This document shows, piece by piece, positions 49,641 through 58,178 of a DNA stretch of 64,000 nucleotides. The translations under genes and the position numbers were made by a program. Numbering within the stretch: the stretch's first letter is position 1; each line of letters opens with the position of its first letter. The DNA comes from Hasllibacter halocynthiae (lineage in GTDB: Bacteria; Pseudomonadota; Alphaproteobacteria; Rhodobacterales; Rhodobacteraceae): the NCBI RefSeq assembly GCF_003003095.1, contig NZ_PVTT01000001.1, positions 620,001 through 684,000 of the forward strand, given 5' to 3'. The notes under the pieces were generated by a model. That model worked only from the letters and a program-made list of their open reading frames with translations. It had not been told where the DNA came from and did no database searches.

Positions 49641-49809
49641 CCGGCTGCCCCTCGGGGCCGCGCCGGGCCGGCGGGATCGGCGGTGACCCGCCGCGCGCCA
49701 TCTGCGGCCTGCCCCTTTCACCCAAAGCCCAACGCGCCTAAGTTGCCCGCTGCAACGAGGGACAGGGTCGGCCCCGAGACAAGGGCTGCGCCGCATGGGA
49801 GGTTATCCA

Positions 49810-50043
49810 ATGCTGAACAACATCGGCCTTCCTGGCCTTCTGCTCATCGCCGTCGTCGTGCTGGTCCTCTTCGGACGCGGCAAGATCTCCTCGCTGATGG
49901 GCGAGGTGGGCAAGGGCATCACCGCGTTCAAGCGCGGCGTCGACGACGGAAAGAGGGAGCTGGACGACGAGCGCGTGGCCGAAGCCCGCGACGTCACCCC
50001 CGAGCCCGCGCCCGCCACCGCCGCCGAGAAGCGCGACGTATAG
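49810..50043 (+). CDS. tatA: Sec-independent translocase subunit TatA
   Basis: Pore-lining component of the twin-arginine export system (77 residues). The start at 49810, behind GGGAGG 8 bp upstream, gives [20 protein letters not shown] followed by [20 protein letters not shown], i.e. one transmembrane helix, the FG hinge and the amphipathic helix. The tail is acidic and variable. It opens the tatABC run. Confidence 0.95.
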   Translation: MLNNIGLPGLLLIAVVVLVLFGRGKISSLMGEVGKGITAFKRGVDDGKRELDDERVAEARDVTPEPAPATAAEKRDV

Positions 50044-50070
50044 GCCCGTGCCGCGGGTGGAGGGCGCCTG

Positions 50071-50532
50071 ATGTTCGATCTCGGCGCGATGGAGCTTCTG
50101 GTGATCGGCGTGGTCGCCCTGATCGTCGTCGGCCCCGAGGACCTGCCGCGCATGTTCCGCGCGGCCGGGCGCTTCACCGGCAAGATGAAGGGCATGGCGC
50201 GCGAGTTCACGAAGGCCATGAGCGACGCCGCCGATGAGACCGGCATGCGGGAGACCGCACGGGACCTGAAGTCGATGACGAGCGCGCGCAAGCTGGGCCT
50301 CGACGGGATCAGCGAGGCCGCGAAGTCCATCGTGGAGGAGGCGCCGCCCCACGGTCCCGAGACCGAGGCGATGACCGAGCGGCGCAGGCGCCAGGTCGAG
50401 GCGATCCGCGAGCGCAGCGCCGAGGCCGCGCAGGCCCGCCTGGATCGCGAGGCCGAGATGGCCGCCGAGAACGCCCCCGAGCCGGAGGTGGTGGCGGACG
50501 TGGTTGCCGAGCCGAAGGCGTCGGGCCAGTGA
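50071..50532 (+). CDS. tatB: Sec-independent translocase subunit TatB
   Basis: Substrate-receptor partner of TatC (153 residues). The N-terminal MFDLGAMELLVIGVVALIVV and GPEDLPRMFRAAGRF (glutamate in the membrane helix, then PEDLP) distinguish it from TatA. A long charged helical tail ends in VVAEPKASGQ. The stop overlaps the tatC GTG start (GTGA), showing coupled translation. Confidence 0.95.
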   Translation: MFDLGAMELLVIGVVALIVVGPEDLPRMFRAAGRFTGKMKGMAREFTKAMSDAADETGMRETARDLKSMTSARKLGLDGISEAAKSIVEEAPPHGPETEAMTERRRRQVEAIRERSAEAAQARLDREAEMAAENAPEPEVVADVVAEPKASGQ

Positions 50533-51362
50533 CCGCGCGGCCCGAGGACGACATCGAGGACAGCGCCGCCCCGCTGATCGAGCATCTGCGCGAGCTGCGC
50601 CAGCGGCTGATCTGGTGCGTCGTCGCCTTCGTCGCCTGCATGGCCCTCTGCTTCACGGTCGCGACGCCGATCTTCAACTTCCTGACCGCCCCTCTCTGCG
50701 AGGCCCTGGCCCAGCGCGGGCAGGATTGCGACCTGATCTTCATCAAGCCGCAGGAAGGCTTCTTCGTCGCGGTGCAGGTCTCGCTCCTCGGGGGGTTCAT
50801 CCTGTCGTTCCCGATCCTTGCGACGCAGATGTGGCGCTTCGTGGCGCCGGGCCTCTACCGGTCCGAGAAGGGCGCGTTCCTGCCCTTCCTGATCGCCTCG
50901 CCCTTCATGTTCTTCCTCGGCGCGGCGTTCGCTTTCTACGTCGTCACGCCGCTTGCCTACGACTTCTTCCTGGGATTCCAGCAGTTCGGCGTCGCCGGCG
51001 AGCCCGAGCTGGACGAGTTCGGCGCCCCCCTGTCGGTGGTCTTCCAGGGCTCGGCGCAGGAGTATCTGAACCTGACGATCAAGTTCATCGTCGCGTTCGG
51101 CCTGTGCTTCCAGCTGCCGGTCCTGCTGACGCTGATGGGCAAGGCGGGCCTCGTCTCCGCCGTGGGGCTGCGGGGCATGCGGAAATACGCGGTGGTCGGC
51201 ATTCTGCTGGTCGCGGCGCTGGTCACGCCGCCGGACGTCATCACGCAGGTGATCCTCTTCACGGTGGTCTACGGCCTTTACGAGATCTCGATCCAGCTCG
51301 TCCGCCGCATCGAGGCGAAGCGCGAGGCTGAGCTGGGCAAGGACGGGCTGACCGAGGAGTGA
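50529..51362 (+). CDS. tatC: Sec-independent translocase subunit TatC
   Basis: Six-helix membrane core of the Tat receptor that binds twin-arginine signal peptides (277 residues). Early motif PLIEHLRELRQRLIW, the periplasmic-loop segment IFIKPQEGFFVAVQVSL and the LPVLLTLMGKAG region match the family; TPPDVITQVIL lies near the last helices. GTG start. The stop overlaps the start of the DUF815 gene (GTGA). Confidence 0.97.
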   Translation: MTARPEDDIEDSAAPLIEHLRELRQRLIWCVVAFVACMALCFTVATPIFNFLTAPLCEALAQRGQDCDLIFIKPQEGFFVAVQVSLLGGFILSFPILATQMWRFVAPGLYRSEKGAFLPFLIASPFMFFLGAAFAFYVVTPLAYDFFLGFQQFGVAGEPELDEFGAPLSVVFQGSAQEYLNLTIKFIVAFGLCFQLPVLLTLMGKAGLVSAVGLRGMRKYAVVGILLVAALVTPPDVITQVILFTVVYGLYEISIQLVRRIEAKREAELGKDGLTEE

Positions 51363-52192
51363 CGGACCCGCTGGAGCGCATCGCAGCCGCGCTGGAACGC
51401 GTGGCGCCCCCGCCCGCCCGGCCGCCGGATTGGGCGTTGGCGTCGGCCTTCCTCTGGCATGCCGAGCCGGACGCGCTGATCCCGGTGCCGGACGTCGCGC
51501 GGGTGCCGCTGGGCCTTCTGCTGGGCATCGACGCGCAGAAGGAGACGCTCCTGGCGAACACCCGGCACTTCGCGGGCGGCCTGCCAGCCAACAACGCGCT
51601 GCTCTGGGGTGCGAGGGGGACGGGGAAATCCAGCTTGGTGAAGGCGGTGCACGGCGATCTGGAGGCGACCGGCCTAAAGCTCGTGGAGCTGCAGCGCGAG
51701 GACCTTCCCAGCGTGGGGCGCCTTCTGGACCTTCTGCGGGGCGCCCCCCACCGGTTCGTGCTGTTCTGCGACGACCTTTCATTCAGCCATGACGACCAGC
51801 ACTACAAGGCCCTGAAGGCGGTTCTGGACGGCGGGATCGAGGGACGTCCCGAGAACGTCGTCCTCTATGCCACCTCGAACCGCCGGCACCTGATGCCCCG
51901 TGACATGATCGAGAACGAGCGGTCCACCGCGATCCACGGCTCGGAGGCGGTGGAGGAGAAGGTATCGCTCTCTGACCGGTTCGGCCTGTGGATCGGCTTC
52001 CACCCGTGCGACCAGCCGACCTTCCTTGCGATGATCCGCGGCTACGCGGACGCGTTCGGGATCGCCATCGACGACGACACCCTTCGCGCCGAGGCCATCG
52101 AATGGCAAGCGACGCGCGGCGGCCGTTCCGGGCGGGTGGCGTGGCAGTACGTGACCGACCTGGCGGGCCGAACGGGCGCTCAGTTGAGGTAG
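51359..52192 (+). CDS. DUF815-family P-loop ATPase coupled to tatC
   Basis: AAA-like ATPase of 277 residues. Walker A LWGARGTGKSS (82-92), Walker B RFVLFCDDLSF (132-142), and sensor-like NVVLYATSNRRHLMPRD. Conserved DUF815 end sequence GGRSGRVAWQYVTDLAGR. The biochemical role is unknown. The GTG start overlaps tatC by 4 bp, so it is the fourth cistron of the tat operon. Its 3' end overlaps the convergent LytM lipoprotein gene by 13 bp. Confidence 0.88.
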   Translation: MTDPLERIAAALERVAPPPARPPDWALASAFLWHAEPDALIPVPDVARVPLGLLLGIDAQKETLLANTRHFAGGLPANNALLWGARGTGKSSLVKAVHGDLEATGLKLVELQREDLPSVGRLLDLLRGAPHRFVLFCDDLSFSHDDQHYKALKAVLDGGIEGRPENVVLYATSNRRHLMPRDMIENERSTAIHGSEAVEEKVSLSDRFGLWIGFHPCDQPTFLAMIRGYADAFGIAIDDDTLRAEAIEWQATRGGRSGRVAWQYVTDLAGRTGAQLR

Positions 52193-53361
52193 TCGACCGG
52201 GTCGCGCGCCTCGAAGCCTTCGCGCACCTCGAAATGGAGGAAGTCGCCGTCCGCCTTCACGGCGGCGATGCGCTGGCCCGCGCTGACGCTTTCGCCACGC
52301 GACACGGCCAGGTCGCCGATGTTGGCATAGACCGTGAGAAGGTTCCCGCCATGGCGCAGCACGAGGATGGGGGCGCCGGACGTGTCCTCGGTGATCGCCG
52401 CCACGGTGCCTGCCGCGGCGGCCGTGACCGGCGTTCCGGCGGCGGCCCCGAAGTCGACGCCGTCGTTCGTTCCCGGTGCGAAGGGCCGGATGACGGATCC
52501 CGCAATCGGCGCCCGCAGCCGTCCGCCGGCCGAAGCCTCCGTCCGTTCCTGCGCCAGGTCGGGCTCCTCGACCTCGGCGCGGGGGGGGATGGTGCTCCGC
52601 TCGCCCGGGTCGGGGGCGGCGGCGGGAGCCGGGGGCGCCGCGGGCAGCGGCGCGGAGGCCGATGGCGGCTCCGGCGTGAGCGAGCCCGCACCCGGAGCCG
52701 TGGTCCGGTCCGCCCTGGCGGGGCGGAGGGTGTCGTTCTCGCGACGGACGGGGATGAGGAGGAACCGCCCCTCCTGCACGGCAAGGTCGGGGCCCAGGCC
52801 GTTCCACTCGGCCAGCGCGCCGACCGAGATGCCGTAGAGGCGCGCGATGGTGTAGGCGGTCTCGCCCCGCTCGACCCGGTGGCGGATCGGCTCCCTTCCC
52901 GAGACGGCGGGTTGCTGCGGGGCGGCGATTGCGGGGCGCCCGGCCTCGGCGCGGTCGATGGCGGCCCCCGCGAGGGTCGTGACCTCGATCGAGGTCGCCG
53001 GCGTGATGGGTCCGGTGGTCGCGGCGCCGGTGGCGGGCGACGGCTCGGCCACCCGCGAGGGCAGGGCGAGGATCTCGCCCCGACGCAGGGGCACGTCCGC
53101 GGGAAGGGCGTTGAACCGCGCCAGCTCGGCCGCGTCGATTCCAAGGCGCCGGGCGACGGCCGCGGGCGTATCGCCGGCCCGGGCCTCGGCGACCTGGTAC
53201 CCCGGATAGGAGATGATGCCCCTGCCGTCGGCCTGGGGCCTCGGCTCGGTCGCGGCGCGCGTCACGCCAGCCGTCGGGCCGGTGTTGCGGAAGTCGAAGT
53301 CGACCTGATCGCAGGCCGCGATGGCCAGGATCGTCGTCGCGGCGAGGATGGGGCGGATCAT
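52180..53361 (-). CDS. NlpD/EnvC-like lipoprotein with LysM and degenerate LytM (M23) domains
   Basis: Lipoprotein of 393 residues: signal peptide with lipobox AIAAC (Cys17), LysM-like repeats at about 50-101 and 160-205 (RVERGETAYTIARLYGI), a Pro/Ala linker, then an M23/LytM domain at about 283-393 (GVDFGAAAGTPVTAAAAGTV; FLHFEVREGFEARDPVDYLN). Catalytic zinc ligands look partly lost: the first His is Asn299 and HxH reads FLH, although Asp303 and His376 remain. This pattern fits a non-enzymatic activator of amidases in cell division, as NlpD. ATG behind GAGGGACAACCG. Followed upstream in the genome order by pcm and surE. Confidence 0.86.
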   Translation of the reverse strand: MIRPILAATTILAIAACDQVDFDFRNTGPTAGVTRAATEPRPQADGRGIISYPGYQVAEARAGDTPAAVARRLGIDAAELARFNALPADVPLRRGEILALPSRVAEPSPATGAATTGPITPATSIEVTTLAGAAIDRAEAGRPAIAAPQQPAVSGREPIRHRVERGETAYTIARLYGISVGALAEWNGLGPDLAVQEGRFLLIPVRRENDTLRPARADRTTAPGAGSLTPEPPSASAPLPAAPPAPAAAPDPGERSTIPPRAEVEEPDLAQERTEASAGGRLRAPIAGSVIRPFAPGTNDGVDFGAAAGTPVTAAAAGTVAAITEDTSGAPILVLRHGGNLLTVYANIGDLAVSRGESVSAGQRIAAVKADGDFLHFEVREGFEARDPVDYLN

Positions 53362-53450
53362 CGGTTGTCCCTCGTGCCGAGGCTCTCTGCTCTGGTGCAG
53401 GGTTCGCGCGGATGCCGGGGCCGGGCAACCCGCGGCCCGCGCGGCCCGGA

Positions 53451-54104
53451 TCAATCGTGACCCAAACCCTCCAACAGGGGAACGAAGCGGACGGGGCGCA
53501 GCTCCTCGTAGTCGAAGCCGGCAGAGGTCCGTCGAACCTTGACGAGGGTCTGGACGGCGTCGTCCCGGCCCACGGGCACGATCATCACGCCGCCCTCGCG
53601 CAGCTGCGCGAGCAGGGGCGAGGGGGGGTCCTCCGCGGCGGCGGTGACGAGGATGCGGTCGAAGGGTGCCTGCATGGGCAACCCGCGGGTCCCGTCGCCC
53701 ACCATCGCGACCACGTTGGCCAGTTTCAGCGCCCCGAACGCCCCCTGCGCCTCGCGGACGAGGGTGGGGAAGCGGTCGACCGTGTAGACCCGGCGGGCGA
53801 GGCGCGAGAGGATCGCCGCTTGATAGCCCGAGCCCGTGCCCACCTCGAGCACCGTATGGCCGGGCGCGATCTCCAGCGCCTCGGACATGAGGGCGACGAC
53901 GGAGGGCTGGCTGATCGTCTGGCCGCAGGGGATCGGCAGCGGCGTGTCCTCGTAGGCGCGCGCGGCGAAGTGCCCCTTCAGGAAGAGGCGGCGATCGATC
54001 CCCTCGAGGGCATTCAGCACGCGGGAGTCGCGGACGCCCGCCGCCCGCGCCGCGATCACGATACGGGCGCGCTCCTCCACGCGGGCCGCGGCTGCCGGGT
54101 CCAT
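53451..54104 (-). CDS. pcm: protein-L-isoaspartate O-methyltransferase
   Basis: Repairs isoaspartyl damage in proteins using S-adenosylmethionine (217 residues). SAM-binding motif [19 protein letters not shown] near residue 82; the conserved N-terminal substrate segment is [19 protein letters not shown]. The start shares one base with the surE stop (TGATG), so the pair is coupled, as in most proteobacteria. Confidence 0.95.
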   Translation of the reverse strand: MDPAAAARVEERARIVIAARAAGVRDSRVLNALEGIDRRLFLKGHFAARAYEDTPLPIPCGQTISQPSVVALMSEALEIAPGHTVLEVGTGSGYQAAILSRLARRVYTVDRFPTLVREAQGAFGALKLANVVAMVGDGTRGLPMQAPFDRILVTAAAEDPPSPLLAQLREGGVMIVPVGRDDAVQTLVKVRRTSAGFDYEELRPVRFVPLLEGLGHD

Positions 54105-54889
54105 CACGCCAGGGCCGCCGACAAGGCGCCGAGGCGGTCGTGCGCCGTCAGGTCGCAGCGCATGGGCGTGATCGAGACATAGCCGTCGAGGTTCGCCGCG
54201 ACGTCGGACCCGTCCTCGCTGCGCCGGTCCTGACGCTCGCCCCGGACCCACACGAAGCGGCGGCCCGTCGGGGCCTGCTGCGCGGTGGCGCCGAACGGCA
54301 CGATGCCGCGGTGGCCCTGCGCCGCGGCCCGCAGGCCCGCCACCTCGGCGGCGGGGCAGGGCGGGAAGTTGACGTTGTAGAAGATGCCGTAGTGCACGAG
54401 ATCGCCCCAGTCGTCGTGGTCCAGGATGGCGCGCACCGCCCGTTCGCCCCAGGCGGCGGCGGCCTCGAACGGATCGGCGAGATCCTGCGTCCGCGGCCCG
54501 AGGAACTGCGAGAGCGCGATCGAGCGGATGCCCTGCATCTCGCCCTCGATGCAAGCGCCGACCGTGCCGGAGTACATGGCGTTCTGCGCTGCGTTGTTGC
54601 CCCGGTTCACGCCGGAGAGGACGAGGTCCGGCGCCGCGGGCATGATCTCGTGCACCGCCGCCAGGACGCAATCCGCCGGCGATCCCTCCGCCGCCCATCG
54701 GCGGGGCCCGAACTCGGAGATGAGGGTGGGGTGGGTGTATGAGATGCAGTGCCCGACGCCCGACTGCTCGAAGGCCGGCGCGACCGTCCATACTTCGCCA
54801 CCATCGCCCGCGAGGGCCCCGGCGATCGCTTCGGCGATCTTCAGGCCCGGGGCGTTGATGCCGTCGTCGTTCGTCACGAGAATGCGCAT
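54104..54889 (-). CDS. surE: 5'/3'-nucleotidase SurE
   Basis: Metal-dependent nucleotidase (261 residues). The N-terminus [20 protein letters not shown] contains the divalent-metal aspartates; [11 protein letters not shown] and [20 protein letters not shown] carry the other ligands. Start at 54889 removes eight non-conserved residues of the longer frame. First gene of surE-pcm; the 118 bp before it separate it from the unknown secreted protein. Confidence 0.95.
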   Translation of the reverse strand: MRILVTNDDGINAPGLKIAEAIAGALAGDGGEVWTVAPAFEQSGVGHCISYTHPTLISEFGPRRWAAEGSPADCVLAAVHEIMPAAPDLVLSGVNRGNNAAQNAMYSGTVGACIEGEMQGIRSIALSQFLGPRTQDLADPFEAAAAWGERAVRAILDHDDWGDLVHYGIFYNVNFPPCPAAEVAGLRAAAQGHRGIVPFGATAQQAPTGRRFVWVRGERQDRRSEDGSDVAANLDGYVSITPMRCDLTAHDRLGALSAALA

Positions 54890-55007
54890 GGCGCATCCGA
54901 TAGGCGGCGGCATCGCGTGGGTCCACCTCGGCCGCGGCGGGGCAGGGCGCTGCCGGTGCGTTGTTGCCCTGGCGCCTCCGCCGGGGGCGGGGCGGCCGAA
55001 CGGGACG

Positions 55008-55442
55008 TCAGCGCCAGTCGCATGGCGGGTCGGACGCGCGGGCGAGGGCGCGGGCCCGCGCGAACCGTTCGAGGCCGCCGAACACGTCTATGCAGGCGGC
55101 GAGCTCGGCCGCGACGGCGCGCACCTCTCCGCGGAAGCTCGCACCCGCCTCGACGTCGCGGCGCATGTCGTCGAGCCGGATGTCCGCAAGGACGGAGGTG
55201 CCGACCTCGTAGGTGATCTGGTTCAGCGAGCAGCCGATGGAGAGCGTGGCCTCGTAGCCCAGCGCGTCCCGCCAGAGCTTCGCGTCGAGGGCGGGGCCTG
55301 CCGCGTCCAGCTCGCCCTCCTCGACGAACCGCTCCTGCAGGAGCTGGAGCGCAAGGGCGCGCGCGCCGCATTCGACGAAAGGCGTGACGTCCTGCGCCGC
55401 GGCCGGCACCGCTGCCGCGAGGAGGAGCGCGCCCATCCTCAA
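55008..55442 (-). CDS. secreted protein with four Cys, unknown function
   Basis: Protein of 144 residues starting MRMGALLLAAAVPAAAQDV, a signal peptide cleaved near AAA-QD. The mature chain is mostly helical and carries Cys in TPFVECGARALALQL, LSIGCSLNQITYE, ELAACIDVFGG and SDPPCDWR, so two disulfides are likely. I do not recognise the family. It is on the same strand as surE-pcm but 118 bp upstream, so it may be separately transcribed. Confidence 0.65.
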   Translation of the reverse strand: MRMGALLLAAAVPAAAQDVTPFVECGARALALQLLQERFVEEGELDAAGPALDAKLWRDALGYEATLSIGCSLNQITYEVGTSVLADIRLDDMRRDVEAGASFRGEVRAVAAELAACIDVFGGLERFARARALARASDPPCDWR

Positions 55443-55518
55443 GCGTGCGCACCTCGCTGGCCCACGGTGTCCGCCGCCCGCCGCCCGGCAGGCCGGATCG
55501 GCCGGGGCCCGGGGCGCG

Positions 55519-57189
55519 TCATCCCTCGAAGCCCAGCCGATAAAGGTGGATTTCCGAGGCGGGATGCATCTCGGCGTTCGCCACGTCGCCGCGCTGATGA
55601 CGATAGAGCGACCGCCAGAACGGCTGAACGATCACGCCCTCGTCCCGCATGATCCCCTGGAGGCGGCCCATGACCCGGCTTCGGGATTCGGCGTCCGCGA
55701 CGGACTTCGCCTGCCGCAGCAGGGCGTCGAACTCCTCGTTGGCGAACCCGGTCTCGTTCCAGGCGACGCCTGAGCGGTAGGCCAGCTCGAGCACCTGCAC
55801 GCCGAGCGGGCGGTGGTTCCAATCCGTCGAGGAGAAGGGAAATCGGGCCCAGCCGTTCCAGAACTCCGTCCCTGGCAGGACGGTCCGGCGCACGGGGATG
55901 CCTGCGTCGCGCAGCTGCGCAGCCACGGCGTCCGTCGTGTACCTGCGCCAGCCCTCGTCGATCGAGTGCAGCTCGTGCTCGTAGTCGGCCATCCCGGCCT
56001 CCTCCAGCAGTGCGATCGCGCGGCCGGGGTCGTGCTCGGCCGGGCCGATGTCGGCCCATTCGGGATGGATCGGGCAGACGTGGTCGTTCTCGGCCCGCGC
56101 GCCACGGCCCGCATAGCCCAGCTCGAGGAGGACATCGTTGTCGGTCGCGAGCTGCAGGGCGCGGCGGACGCGGACGTCCGCATAGGGGCGCCTGCCGTCC
56201 ACCTCGGCCCGCTGGTTCGGCCGGATGCAGATGGTCGAGGCGGTCACGGCCTCGGACCGGGTCCAGCCGATGCTGTCCATGACCTCGATGAAGTCGCCGA
56301 CCGTCTCGGAGAGCATGTCGACCTCGCCCGCGCCGGCGGCGGAGACCCAGTCGGCGGGGTCGGCCCCGAAGTCGAGGAAGGTGACGGAATCGAGGTGCGC
56401 GCCCCCTATCCCCGGCGCGGCCGCACCCCACCATTCGTGATCCTCGGCCCGCACGAGGCGTCCCATGGCGCCGACCTCGTACCCGTCCGGGCGGTAGGGG
56501 CCGGTGCCGATCGCGTCCAGGGGATCGCCGCCCCCGTAACTGGGATGGACGATCGCCGCGGGATAGTCCGACATGCCGGCGATCAGGGATATGTCGGGCT
56601 CCGGCAGGCGCAGGGTGACGGTCCGCCCGTCCACCTCCATCCCGCCGTCGATCATCTGGCGGGTCCCGGGATCGACGAGCGAGCCCATCCGGGTCGCCAT
56701 CGAGTTGCCCGGGACGGTCGCGTCGCACCACCGGCGGATGTTGTGCGCCACGTCGCCGGCCGTGAACGGGTCGCCGTTCTGCCATCTGACGCCGGCGCGG
56801 ACGACGAGCGTGTAGACCGTCGCCTCCGCATCGATCGCGTAGCTCTCGAGCAGGAAGGGACGGATCGAGCCGTCGCGCCGATACTCGACCAGGTATTCGA
56901 GATAGCCGCGCGTGAAGTTCGCCATCTGCGGCAGGTCGAACGTGCGGGGGTCCTTGAGCGCGCGAACCTCCTGCTGGATTCGCAGCTCGCCGCCTCGGCG
57001 GATGCGGCCGGCCGCGCGCGCCGGACGCGGCGCGCCGATCATGGCGTAGGCCCCCGCCGTCGTCATCCCGAGAGCGGTGGCGCGGGTCAGGAACTCGCGC
57101 CGGTCGATCCGGCCGGCGAGGTGCTCGCGCGCGTGCATCGTCGCGGCGTGGTGGACCGGGCCGCCCGTGAGGGTCGGGTGTCGGGGCAT
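55519..57189 (-). CDS. peptide-type ABC transporter substrate-binding protein with a Tat-like signal
   Basis: Extracytoplasmic solute-binding protein family 5 (556 residues). The N-terminal region has DRREFLTRATALGMTTAGAY, a twin-arginine type signal (RREFL), placed 30 residues in. The body shows FLLESYAIDAEATVYTLVVR, VRWQNGDPFTAGDVAHNIRR, GTGPYRPDGYEVG and VRRALQLATDNDVLLEL, typical of DppA-like proteins for peptides or other solutes. No permease is adjacent; an AraC regulator is upstream on the same strand. Start supported by AGGGAGG 7 bp before the ATG; an internal ATG (MHAREHL) is the alternative. Confidence 0.9.
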   Translation of the reverse strand: MPRHPTLTGGPVHHAATMHAREHLAGRIDRREFLTRATALGMTTAGAYAMIGAPRPARAAGRIRRGGELRIQQEVRALKDPRTFDLPQMANFTRGYLEYLVEYRRDGSIRPFLLESYAIDAEATVYTLVVRAGVRWQNGDPFTAGDVAHNIRRWCDATVPGNSMATRMGSLVDPGTRQMIDGGMEVDGRTVTLRLPEPDISLIAGMSDYPAAIVHPSYGGGDPLDAIGTGPYRPDGYEVGAMGRLVRAEDHEWWGAAAPGIGGAHLDSVTFLDFGADPADWVSAAGAGEVDMLSETVGDFIEVMDSIGWTRSEAVTASTICIRPNQRAEVDGRRPYADVRVRRALQLATDNDVLLELGYAGRGARAENDHVCPIHPEWADIGPAEHDPGRAIALLEEAGMADYEHELHSIDEGWRRYTTDAVAAQLRDAGIPVRRTVLPGTEFWNGWARFPFSSTDWNHRPLGVQVLELAYRSGVAWNETGFANEEFDALLRQAKSVADAESRSRVMGRLQGIMRDEGVIVQPFWRSLYRHQRGDVANAEMHPASEIHLYRLGFEG

Positions 57190-57235
57190 CAGATACCTCC
57201 CTGCCGCGGCGGGTACCCGGAGGCCCCGGCCGAGC

Positions 57236-57257
57236 CGTGGCCGCCGATGCGGCCACG
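57236..57257. repeat. 9-bp perfect inverted repeat upstream of the binding-protein gene
   Basis: CGTGGCCGC-CGAT-GCGGCCACG, 47 bp before the start codon. It would form a stable hairpin in the 5' leader or act as an operator. Confidence 0.55.
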
Positions 57258-57263
57258 CCCACC

Positions 57264-57292
57264 AATGCAGGACGCGGCGGCCCGGTCGTCAA
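57264..57292 (-). promoter_or_regulatory. possible sigma70-type promoter of the binding-protein gene
   Basis: On the minus strand TTGACG (-35, 57292-57287) and TGCATT (-10, 57269-57264) are 17 bp apart. The -35 is good, but the -10 matches TATAAT at only three positions. The -35 lies inside the direct repeat at 57281-57301. Confidence 0.3.
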
Positions 57293-57301
57293 CCCGGTCG
57301 T
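57281..57301. repeat. direct repeat CCCGGTCGT-CAA-CCCGGTCGT
   Basis: Two identical 9-mers with a 3-bp spacer (12-bp period) in the 149-bp gap between the AraC regulator gene and the binding-protein gene. They overlap the putative -35 element. AraC-family proteins bind direct repeats, so this is a candidate operator. Confidence 0.5.
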
Positions 57302-57312
57302 GGACGCGGAAT

Positions 57313-57329
57313 CCCCCGGCCGCCGGGGG
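57313..57329 (-). terminator. hairpin just after the AraC gene
   Basis: CCCCCGG-CCG-CCGGGGG, 7 bp stem, 10 bp beyond the AraC stop. A second imperfect pair GCCGGC/GCCGGC (57330-57335 and 57343-57348) runs into the stop codon. Confidence 0.4.
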
Positions 57330-57338
57330 CCGGCGATC

Positions 57339-58088
57339 TCAGCCGGCGGCCGCCAGCCGGGCCGCCGTGCGGAACGCGGACGGCGTCGTGCCGCAGCGTA
57401 GCTGGAAGTCGCGCGTGAAGTAGGAGGGCGACGCATAGCCGAGCGAGGCGCCGACCTCGCCCACTGGGCGGCCCGTCTCCACGAGGAGGCGGCGTGCCTC
57501 CAGGATCGTGCGGTTGGTGCAGAGGCGGACGGCCGTGCTGCCGGTGGCCGCTTTGCATACCCGCGAGAGATGGGTCGCCGTGATCCCCAGCCGGTCGGCA
57601 TGGTCCTGCACCCGAAGGCCGGCGTGGAAGCCAAGCTCGAGCTGATGGGCGAAGGCGCGCACGATCCGCTGCGACGCGGTCGGCCGGCCGAGGCCGTGGC
57701 CGCGCGCGAGGATCACGCGGAGCGCCACGACCGGATCGGTCAGGAGGACGTCCGCCTCGGCGGGGGAGGGCTGCCCCATGACTGGAAGGACGGGCAGGCC
57801 GGCACTGCGCCGCACCTCGAGGATCCGGCCGCGCATCCGGCCGGGCGTGAGCGCGAAGGGCAGGCCCGCGGGCACCCAGAGCACGCCCCAGGGCGCGACC
57901 TCCACCGGCAGCCCCTCGACGAGCGCGCGCACGCCGTTCCGGAACGCCCGCAGGGCGAGGCCGTGCGGCCGGGCGTGGAGCGTGGTGTCCGCCCAGTCGT
58001 CGCCGGTCCAAAGCCTTCGCCATCGCGTCGCCGCACGGCGGTCCGATCCCGTGTCGAGGGGAACGTCGATCCGAACTTGGGTGTTCAT
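57339..58088 (-). CDS. AraC-family transcriptional regulator
   Basis: Regulator of 249 residues with a cupin-like N-terminal sensing domain (WADTTLHARPHGLALRAF; EVAPWGVLWVPAGLPFAL) and a C-terminal double helix-turn-helix from about residue 150 (LGITATHLSRVCKAATGST; VGEVGASLGYASPSYFTRDF). The family consensus FxRxFxxxxGxTPSxFR is present as FTRDFQLRCGTTPSAFR. It is 149 bp from the binding-protein gene on the same strand, and the gap carries repeats that may be its target. Inducer unknown. Divergence from no other gene: miaA is 90 bp upstream on the same strand. Confidence 0.9.
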   Translation of the reverse strand: MNTQVRIDVPLDTGSDRRAATRWRRLWTGDDWADTTLHARPHGLALRAFRNGVRALVEGLPVEVAPWGVLWVPAGLPFALTPGRMRGRILEVRRSAGLPVLPVMGQPSPAEADVLLTDPVVALRVILARGHGLGRPTASQRIVRAFAHQLELGFHAGLRVQDHADRLGITATHLSRVCKAATGSTAVRLCTNRTILEARRLLVETGRPVGEVGASLGYASPSYFTRDFQLRCGTTPSAFRTAARLAAAG

Positions 58089-58178
58089 GTCCTGCTCGCA
58101 TTCTCGTTTTTGTGGCAGGCTCGGGCTACAATACGGCGGGAATGGGGCAGGCGGATCGGCCGCCCGCCGATGTTGCGT

